Below, piece by piece: positions 57,199 to 64,000 of a stretch of 64,000 nucleotides of DNA. The stretch is from Cladochytrium replicatum (Eukaryota > Chytridiomycota > Chytridiomycetes > Cladochytriales > Cladochytriaceae): contig JAHLKD010000043.1 of the NCBI GenBank assembly GCA_025526935.1, positions 328,435 to 392,434 of the forward strand. The letters are read 5' to 3'. Numbering within the stretch: the first letter of the stretch is position 1; the number at the start of each line of letters is the position of its first letter. Below the pieces are notes generated by a model. The model saw only the letters and a program-made list of their open reading frames with translations. It had not been told where the DNA came from and made no database searches. The position numbers were made by a program, and so were the translations under genes.

Positions 57199-58881
57199 AT
57201 GCCTCGAACTACAAAGAAGCGAGCGTTAAAACAATCCAGACCATCATCTGAAAGAGAATCAAGTGCAGAACCTGTGACTGCACCTGAAACATCTCTGGCA
57301 TCGGGTTCTGAAGTGGAAGCAGAAGAAGTTGGCCTTGATGTCAAATCGACAGATGTCAAATCGACAGCTCCTTCAAAGAAACCGGCGCGACGTGGTACTA
57401 AAGGGGATGCTGACTATTTGCTCATCGACGGACTCTGTCCTGCTTCAGACATACGACTTTGGTATCGAAAATTCAAAGCGAGCGGCCACAGCTACGACTC
57501 GGAGGCCTTCATCAGCAACTGTCAAACAAATCGTGATGAATGCGGCCCAAGATTTGTTCTTCAAGGGTTGATCGACCGACTTAACTCTGACAGCAAGCTA
57601 GTTCGTCAAGCCCTGAACGAAATTCACGATGAATGCAGTGGACGAACGGAGTTCATAACAGCAGCAAACGCCTATCGTATGGAGTGCTTGAAAAGCTCTT
57701 CCTTTCCGAAGGAAACAACATTTCTGGACTTTTACAGGCGGCAGGGACACAAGTACGGCATTTACAGAGGAATGCCCGTCACTGCAAAGGTTGATGAGTT
57801 CCAAGCGACCATCAAACGAGCAGATGAGGACCGTGAAAGGACAAAACAGGTCCTCAAACAGTCAGAACGACTGTTGAACATGACAAAAGATCTTGAAGAG
57901 ACTGCAATGAACGAGAGAAGGACCCGCATCGCAGCAGAAGTGCGAGAGAAGGCTCTCATTGATGAATTGGGCAGGGCGGGTGCATTGATTCAGCACGGCG
58001 AGCACGAAGAGCTAGCAAGATTCAGGGAGATCACCGCCGCAATGGAAAGGGAGAAGCAGGCAGCTTCCCAGGAGATTTCACAATGGAAATCACGTGTGAC
58101 CGCCCTGGAGGGAGAGCTTGCTGCTCTGAAACGACAGGCTGGTCATTCAGAAGCTGCAGCACCTGCGGCGCCAACATCAACAGGCGGCCTAATAAGCATA
58201 TCGTCGGCTATCAAGGGGATTGGTAGAATTCCGAAGGTACATCGAACCAGTTCTCCAACGAGTTCCCTTGCATTGCTTAGCCTGCAGCAGCATCGTCGTA
58301 CGGCTATCCTTTTGGTGAAAGAGGTCATCCAGGGTATCTGCTTCCAGATGCATAAGATCAATGAGGTTATTTATGACCTTAAATTGCCGTCTCTTCCACC
58401 AGCAATCAAGTACGTCAATGTAAACTACGAAGTCCTCTCCCGAAATGAGTTTTTACGGCCCATATTTGTTGAATCAGACGACCGCTCAAGCCGAATATCA
58501 ACTTCAAGTAGCAGTTCTCGGAGCAGCCTTACTCTTCTTAGGGTGCACATTTTGCTCGGAAACTGGATACGGCACAATAATTCGCTAAGTACGTCTGCCA
58601 CTATCTATCGCATGTTCAGGGCATTAGTGGATGCATATCCTTCTGAGTGGCTAAGGTTCTGGACGGCATACATCGGGCATCTTTCGTCCATAACGCTCCC
58701 TGAGGTGGATTGGAAACCTTGGAAGACAGGTTTAGCCAAGGATTTCATGCTTTCAAATGACGACATTGATCGGTTCATCAGGACTGGGTTGGCGAAGGAC
58801 GTAACCAGTGGTGGATGGGACTCTGACGATATGAACCAGATACAGAAGCTGATTTGGGCTGTTCCACCTATCAACTTGTGA
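57199..58881 (+). CDS. hAT-borne second gene, coiled-coil protein of unknown function
   Basis: A single intact frame of 560 aa starting MPRTTKKRALKQSRPSSER. The N-terminus is basic and Ser/Lys-rich (possible nuclear signals TTKKRALK and KKPARRGTK). A globular block follows at about 70-190 (DADYLLIDGLCPASDIRLWY). A long charged coiled coil occupies about 195-325, then a Ser/Ala linker. A C-terminal helical part includes RTAILLVKEVIQGICFQMHK and PSEWLRFWTAYIGHL. I see no transposase, zinc-finger or helicase motif and do not recognise a family. Its position inside the TIRs, same strand as the transposase, suggests an accessory function such as DNA binding, transposase partner or regulator. Alternatively it is a captured host gene. 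Confidence 0.8.
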   Translation: MPRTTKKRALKQSRPSSERESSAEPVTAPETSLASGSEVEAEEVGLDVKSTDVKSTAPSKKPARRGTKGDADYLLIDGLCPASDIRLWYRKFKASGHSYDSEAFISNCQTNRDECGPRFVLQGLIDRLNSDSKLVRQALNEIHDECSGRTEFITAANAYRMECLKSSSFPKETTFLDFYRRQGHKYGIYRGMPVTAKVDEFQATIKRADEDRERTKQVLKQSERLLNMTKDLEETAMNERRTRIAAEVREKALIDELGRAGALIQHGEHEELARFREITAAMEREKQAASQEISQWKSRVTALEGELAALKRQAGHSEAAAPAAPTSTGGLISISSAIKGIGRIPKVHRTSSPTSSLALLSLQQHRRTAILLVKEVIQGICFQMHKINEVIYDLKLPSLPPAIKYVNVNYEVLSRNEFLRPIFVESDDRSSRISTSSSSSRSSLTLLRVHILLGNWIRHNNSLSTSATIYRMFRALVDAYPSEWLRFWTAYIGHLSSITLPEVDWKPWKTGLAKDFMLSNDDIDRFIRTGLAKDVTSGGWDSDDMNQIQKLIWAVPPINL

Positions 58882-58989
58882 TTGCTCAGTGGAGTTTTGT
58901 TTCTTTTTACGATAGTGTTTCTAAAATACACACTGTCCACACAGACACAAAGTGTTCATGTAAATATCCGTGGTCTAACTCAAAATTCA

Positions 58990-59181
58990 ATCAATCCTCT
59001 CCTGGGCAGCAAAAACCCGGCGGGTCAGGGTCGGGTACGGGTTTCAACCACTTCGGGTCCGGGTATTCCCTTTGTACCCGTCAGTGACCCGGCGGGTCCC
59101 CAGACAAACACGACCCGACCCAAAGGGTTTGGTGCGGGTCGCCACTGAAACCCGGACCCGACCCGGACCCGCCGAACCTTA
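58990..59181 (-). repeat. Right hAT terminus, GGGTCGGGT-rich
   Basis: It holds many copies of GGGTC, CGGGT and CCCGACCC, ending ACCCGCCGAACCTTA. It mirrors the left terminus in composition and its last 15 bp are the terminal inverted repeat. Confidence 0.8.
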
Positions 59182-59189
59182 GCTCTCAC
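59182..59189. other. Right 8-bp target-site duplication of the hAT element
   Basis: GCTCTCAC, identical to 52064-52071, immediately follows the right terminus. Confidence 0.9.
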
Positions 59190-59230
59190 ATGGTACAGTA
59201 TACACTAGGTGCTCATGGTCCTACCGTTAG

Positions 59231-62200
59231 ATGCAATCTAGCAGCAGTGATGTTCCTGCAATGGACTGCAATGAGTTTGTTCAACCAGGTATCACTGAAA
59301 CGACTCCTAAATCTGCCCCTGGTGAGCTTCTCACTACATGTGAACATACCCAATCTCGACCTTTCTCACTAAAGGGCTCATGTTTTTTGAGTAGCTGGGC
59401 CAATCTCAATCAGGTCCATGTTAGACCAGCTGAGCAACCGCATCAAGGAACCCAGGATGGAGTGGATCACCAGAGAAGATGGCATGCTTGTGTGCACGCT
59501 TTGCACTGGCAAGGACCACAGGGAATACAAGGAGAGAGATGCTTTGAGGAAGCATTGTCGAGCTTCCCATCCCGCCAAGGAAGGGTTGGGCACAAATCCT
59601 AGAGTTCATACAGAGGAGTTCCTACGCGACGCGTTCAAGGTTGCGGGCCTCCCGGCTGCTGGCCAGTTGACATGGTTCTTCGCATTCTGCAAGGCACTGT
59701 CAAGAGAGATAAGAACAACCTCAACAATGACAGTTACGAAGAGGACGTCGCCAACGTACGTGTAGCACCCCTTCACAATGAGAACCCTGTGAACAACCCT
59801 CTGATTCAGAGCGCCATAGCTACAGGAAACCTTAGGCGTAAGCTTCCTTCATCAGGACTGCTGAAAGCATCTCACCTCTATCATTTCCTATCCTCCAGGC
59901 ATAGCCTTGGATTTCTTCATAGCAGAAGAGTTTGGTGTGCTGGTTTGTATCAGCTGTGGCATTCTCGTGGACGCGTCTTCATGCAGGGCCCATGTCCAAA
60001 AGTACCACAGTCAGGTCGACAGGAGCACCCGCCTGATTGCTTCAAGAGCACTTTTGAATCTAAACGTGGTTAACCAGCTTACACCGCTGTGGAACAACAA
60101 GGTCATTCTGGATCATATAGACAGAGACAACAAGCTTGCCACATTTACCCCAATCCCAGGAGTCTGTGTACAGGATGGTTTTCAGTGCCGACGCTGCGGC
60201 TATGTGTGTCGCACCTTATCTACCTTTCAAAACCATTGTTGCAAGTCCAATCCGGCAGCAAGAGGTACCTCTCCAAAGCAGGTCAAAGTCCAGAGTATTG
60301 TCATGCCGTACTATGGACTTCACGGTTACTGGGTCGTGCAAATGGCTCCTCTGGCACCCTATTCCCCTGATCCATCCTTGCAGCTCACTGAAATGCAGAA
60401 GGCAAGCCTGCAGATGCTGCTTGCTGACGCATTCACCTCTGTCCCTGCCTTGAAGCTATCTGAAGAGCTTCCTCCCTGGATTCTTGGTTGCGACTTTCAC
60501 CATGTGGATCCTAGGCACAGGAGCGGCCAAAAGATCAACGAGCGCATCACGTGGAAAGATGTTGTCAGGGAACAAAACCAGGACATTGGCCTGGGGTTCA
60601 ACCGCAAGGAGCTGGGGAAGACTATGGTTGCCTACCACAAGGCACTGCAATCACGGATCATGCGAATGCCCTTCATGGTCAGGCAGGAAATCATGAAGCC
60701 CAGGTTTGATCAGGAGCAGCAAGTCAACGAGAAGCAGAAATTCCGACAGCTTCGGGATGCAACACTGTCACGCTATGCACAGACATGGACCTGTGTTCTG
60801 TGGCTGACGATCTTGGTGTGGAAGCGCATTATAGAGACACCCTTTGTGCAGATCAGCAGCTCATTGGGAGCATCTTTGGAGCAGTTTGCAAGAATGTTGA
60901 AGCAGAAGGTTGGAAACTCTGGACCTGAAGAACCAACAGGAATACCACTGTTTGATCCAGTAGGGGATCAGGGGCTAGACGTGGCACAGCTGCTGTCTGG
61001 CGACACCAATCATGAGGACGAGGTGGACTCTGAAGAAAGCTCCAGTGAGTCAGGCGACGAGGATCAGGAAAGTCCAGTGGGGCCAACACATCTTCTCCCT
61101 GTTGGATCTGCGGCAGAGACAGAAGAAGAACTTTTTGCAGCTCTGCTTGCTGTTACAGAGTCTCTCTTCCAAGCAGAAACTGTCATATCAACCATCCCCG
61201 AAAAGGTGTTCAACAATCCCCTTTTCACCTGGTGGGTGATTGATTCGAGAGATGTGCTGGGGGCCTGGAGACCTGCCAACAGCGTGTCAAGGACCGGAGC
61301 TGCATTACTCAGATGGGTGTATGTCACAGGTCTGCACCGGTTTTGGCAGGATTGCAAAGTAACTGGAAGTGTGGAGCCAGAACGTTTAATGCAGATTGGA
61401 CACTTTACCTCTCGCTTCAATAGGCACACAATGTCAGGGAGGATCGGGGTAACGTTAGCTTGGATCAAAAAGGTTGCCAGCCAGACAATTGCCACCAATC
61501 GCATGCAGTTTGACTCCCAGGCATGTGCGTACCTGCTGGCGAAGGATACATACTTCAATATGACCACCATAGGGCATGCTTACAGTACCTTAATCAGGGA
61601 CCTCAGTCTACTCATGAAGAAGATCGCTTATCCTCTCCAGCCAGATCAAGAGACATGGTTAACTCTATCGTGGCTCATAGAAAATGCTCCCGATGTTACG
61701 TGTGAGACAGCGTCAGACTATGAGTGGGCGCAACACACAACTCTCTCCAGTACGCACCTGCAGCCAGCTTTGGGAGGCATATTGGCATCCTGGGTTAGAA
61801 ATATTGGGCCAGTGACGGATCACCATGATCTCTGGCAGCAGCATGGACAGCTGCTGGAATGGAACAAGAAGATTGCAGCAGCGGTTCTGCTTGGATGTGG
61901 AGCCCCGCCTCGTCTCACGGACCTAGTTGCTCAGAATGCAGTCAATTCTTCTGCAGTTCCTCGCTCTGTTTATCATAAGAATGATCGTCTGGTGCTGGTG
62001 AGCTACCGGTGCAAGACAGAACAGATAAAGGAGGAGCGGACAGTGGTTCCGCGCTTTGTTCCAAGGTCACTGGAGAGGCTGCTCATCTTCCACCTCTTTA
62101 TAGTGCGGAGGTTGCTGTTCAGTACATTCAAGTGGGTGCAGAAAAAGACATTCCCCGAAGAATGTAGGCGATCCTTGTTCCTAACAGTTATTCCAAGCCG

Positions 62201-62246
62201 GAATGTTAATAACATTCGGACGGACCGTCCGACGCGAATTTATTAA
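59231..62246 (+). CDS. Zinc-finger (OrsD/DUF3505-like) protein of a RecQ-linked mobile element, 3' end cut off
   Basis: Likely exons begin at ATG 59231 (MQSSSSDVPAMDCNEFVQPG) and splice near 59320-59426 to a C2H2-type finger (VCTLCTGKDHREYKERD..ALRKHCRASHP). An acidic exon follows, then the large exon from about 59895 with a second finger (LVCISCGILVDASSCRAHVQ) and a third Cys pair (FQCRRCGYVCRTLSTFQNHC). The rest contains an acidic linker, TGAALLRWVYVTGLHRFWQD and GCGAPPRLTDLVAQNAV. This order resembles the N-terminal half of fungal proteins that pair OrsD-type fingers with a RecQ-like helicase. The frame runs into the right ~515-bp repeat at 62182 and stops at 62246 with no helicase. It is therefore probably truncated. 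The hAT element lies 41 bp upstream of the start. Confidence 0.6.
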
Positions 62247-62697
62247 ATGCGGACGGACCGTCCACCTCGAATTTATTAGCCACGGACGGACCATCCAACC
62301 CGTTTTTATTTGGCGCGGACAGACCGTCCAACCCATTTTTATTAACCATGGACGGACCTTCCAGATGCAATTTATTCGGCTTCAACTGTAATTCATGCTA
62401 CCTCAATCTCTCTTGTAGCTGGTTTTTTCACTAAGTCTTTTCATTTCATGGGCCCAGCGATGCTGTAGGGGCGAGACTCCTCTGATTTCGTGGGCTGGAG
62501 CATGCTGCTGGAGTAGAGAACTGATTCTTTGTGTTTGTTTGTCCAAAATCTCCACCAACCTTTCACCGCGATAACAAGCTTCTCAGCCACAACAGGAGAT
62601 ATCCTTGTCAGGAAACCAGAGGCAAGGCCAGACCACAGGGTCTTCCTGCTATAGATAGGGGATCCCACCTCCCGCTCCCTGTCCATACCACAGCTTC
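62182..62697 (+). repeat. ~515-bp direct repeat, right copy
   Basis: The second copy of the repeat at 51490-52004, same orientation, with its own minisatellite of GGACGGACCGTCC units. It begins inside the reading frame of the zinc-finger gene. After 62697 the two loci differ completely. Confidence 0.75.
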
Positions 62698-63439
62698 TCG
62701 AGGGTATTTCCAAACAGCGAAGTCCAGAAAGTGGCATCCATGATCTGAGAAAGTTTCGGACAGCAGAGTAACATCTTCTTGAAGCTGAAAAAGACCACGG
62801 CAAATTCGAGCAAGCTCTGTAAACTTTTCCGTATTTTGTAGATATAGGAAGAGAAGGGACTTCATCGCTTATGCTGCATGACAATGGGTGGATGTGGCAC
62901 GAAGTAGGCAATCTTTTTCAAGTAAAGGCACGGAATTTCCCTCCTGTACGATAGGGTCAGTTAAAAGACGGACAGATTCAGACTGAACCGCGAACCAATT
63001 CCGACTCAGACAACTCAGAACGGCGCAATGTCCGCGGAATATGGATAGGGTCTGACATCGATTGCATCTGCACAGTGTAGAAGTTGATTTGGGTTCGGGT
63101 GAATGTAGAGGAAACACGGCAGTTTCAATGTGGAGTAGCTGTTCTTCTGTCCTTGCTCTTGCACCCGTATTTTTGCAACCCGTCACTGAGCCATGTGGCT
63201 TGGCTTTTTTCGAGGTCCCGCGCAAACTTTGGAGTTGGTTTCCGGCTCAACGGTACCCGTCCGCCTCTGGCACTCCTTACAACGCTAATAGAGGATGTGC
63301 ACCGCTATTGGTGTGCCAAGTTTGGCAAGCTGAAACAGATGCACAACGATTCCACTTTGAGGGTCACGTGCATTTGCGAGGTCCGTACCTCGACAACCGC
63401 CACACGACTGATCGCAATCAATTAGTAATCGCACTTAAT
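62698..63439. other. Unassigned sequence with decayed-looking minus-strand coding pieces
   Basis: Minus-strand frames (for example 62608-62865 with AMKSLLFLYLQNTEKFTELA, and 62869-63225) have plausible amino acid composition but no recognised domain and no clear splice links. They may be a remnant of a host or element gene interrupted by the repeat. I cannot support a gene model. Confidence 0.3.
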
Positions 63440-63512
63440 CGCTCTTTCAGGGGTTCGAACCTGCGTTCTTTTGCTTACAGCGCTGCGCCATAACCAATTG
63501 AGCTAATAGAGC
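63440..63512 (-). repeat. tRNA-like sequence (probable tRNA pseudogene or SINE head)
   Basis: 73 nt with acceptor arms GCTCTAT and AAAGAGC (six of seven pairs), box A-like TTAGCTCAATTGG and box B GGTTCGAACCC. The anticodon arm (GCAGC, loop containing TGTAA, then GCAAA) does not pair. It is therefore unlikely to be a working tRNA; a Tyr (GTA) origin is possible. It aligns with the more decayed copy at 1078-1150. Confidence 0.5.
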
Positions 63513-63590
63513 TGATCAAAACTTTTAGGTTTCTTGCTTCTATTTCGGCATATAAGTCGCACACTCCATCACCATCTTGTGAGGCCATTT

Positions 63591-63640
63591 GGTTTTGTGT
63601 TTTGTTATGCATTGTATGTTCAAAATAAATATTGTTAACA
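63591..63640 (+). repeat. Dispersed repeat, retroposon 3'-tail-like copy C
   Basis: It reads TTGTTATGCATTGTATGTTC then AAAATAAATATTGTTAAC, the same block as copies A and B near the left end of the window. It lies 80 bp from the tRNA-like sequence. Confidence 0.45.
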
Positions 63641-63644
63641 AAAA

Positions 63645-64000
63645 AATTGGCCCTAATTGCCATTGATTATTTTGTGACATTTCAATTGTCTATTGCAATC
63701 TATGAATTGTTCACGTTCCTTTATTTATTGTTCATTGTTCATCATTAACAATCGATTTCTATTTTTCCTCCATCAACATTAACGATTGACTTCTATTCTT
63801 CCTCCTCTATCGTATACTCCTTAATGTTCTTGCACAATTGCCCATCATTATTTTGTACGATTTCAATCGTCTTGTAATCATTATTTTGTACGATTTCAAT
63901 CGTCTTGTAATCTATGAATTGTTCATCTTCCTATGTTAATTGTTCATTGTTCATCATTAACTATTGACTTCTATTCTTCCTCCATTATCTTTAATTTCGT
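63645..64000 (+). repeat. AT-rich degenerate tandem repeat at the right edge
   Basis: Blocks such as TTGTTCATTGTTCATCATTAA, GACTTCTATTCTTCCTCC and CAATCTATGAATTGTTCA recur with a spacing of roughly 200 bp. A 33-bp piece (ATTATTTTGTACGATTTC..) is duplicated exactly in tandem at about 63846-63911. No gene was seen. Confidence 0.55.

Larger units (their letters stand above)
52072..59181 (+). mobile_element. Complete 7.1-kb hAT transposon with two genes
   Basis: Termini are TAAGGATCGGCGGGT on the left and, as reverse complement, TAAGGTTCGGCGGGT on the right (14 of 15 match, fitting the hAT YARNG start). They lie inside exact 8-bp duplications. Inside, in order: a GGGTCGGGT-rich end, nine to ten plus-oriented ~96-bp repeats, an intact transposase gene, about twelve inverted copies of the same repeat, three plus-oriented copies, a second intact gene of unknown function, and a CCCGACCC-rich right end. 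Both genes read to the right. The intact open frames and exact duplication suggest recent insertion. Confidence 0.9.

Noticed and set aside
63440-63512. Working tRNA-Tyr gene
   Set aside because: Acceptor and promoter boxes are good but the anticodon stem does not pair, so it was called tRNA-like only.

Overview
The window looks like nuclear DNA of a zoosporic (flagellated) fungus, most likely a chytrid. Genes are dense and carry many short GT-AG introns of about 45-75 nt. There is a Zn2-Cys6 transcription factor and a tentative POM152-like nucleoporin, both fungal hallmarks. A clear IFT88 gene means the organism builds a cilium or flagellum. A glutamate/dicarboxylate (DAACS) symporter, a Na,K-type (IIC) P-type ATPase and an egghead-like family 2 glycosyltransferase are unusual for yeasts and moulds but fit an early-diverging fungus. 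Family calls were made by eye from translated sequence; no searches were run.

Layout. 0-3.1 kb: start of a POM152-like gene running off the left edge, dispersed repeats, and four head-to-tail tRNA-derived SINE-like units (1786-2996) abutting a tRNA-Asn gene (3003-3076). 3.2-7 kb: a divergent secretory Hsp70 (+) converging on an FAD monooxygenase (-). 7.4-12.2 kb: a long coiled-coil, basic, probably nuclear protein (-) that I could not name. 12.2-14.3 kb: an ankyrin-like repeat protein (-) with a decayed tandem paralogue. 14.4-15.8 kb: a TBC-domain protein (-). 16.7-18.4 kb: a type II membrane DUF6625-like glycosyltransferase (+). 19.6-22.2 kb: the egghead-like GT2 (-). 22.7-27.9 kb: the IIC P-type ATPase (-). 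28.1-31.0 kb: a BRAT1-like HEAT-repeat protein (-), divergent from IFT88 (+, to 34.3 kb). 34.4-37.9 kb: the Zn2-Cys6 factor (-). 39.1-49.6 kb: the DAACS symporter, the cytosolic Phe-tRNA synthetase alpha subunit and a full ABCA transporter, all (+).

From 50 kb the window is a mobile-element island. It holds a Ty1/copia 3' end with a 218-bp LTR and an internally inverted RNase H segment. Next come two ~515-bp direct repeats, 51490-52004 and 62182-62697. Between them lies a zinc-finger gene resembling the N-terminal part of fungal RecQ-linked mobile-element proteins, cut off by the second repeat. Inserted just upstream of that gene is an apparently complete 7.1-kb hAT transposon (52072-59181). 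It has an exact 8-bp target-site duplication, near-identical 15-bp termini, GGGTCGGGT-rich ends, an intact 811-aa transposase, a second intact 560-aa gene of unknown function, and arrays of ~96-bp repeats whose orientation flips around the transposase gene. This two-gene hAT with repeat arrays is the most interesting structure in the window.
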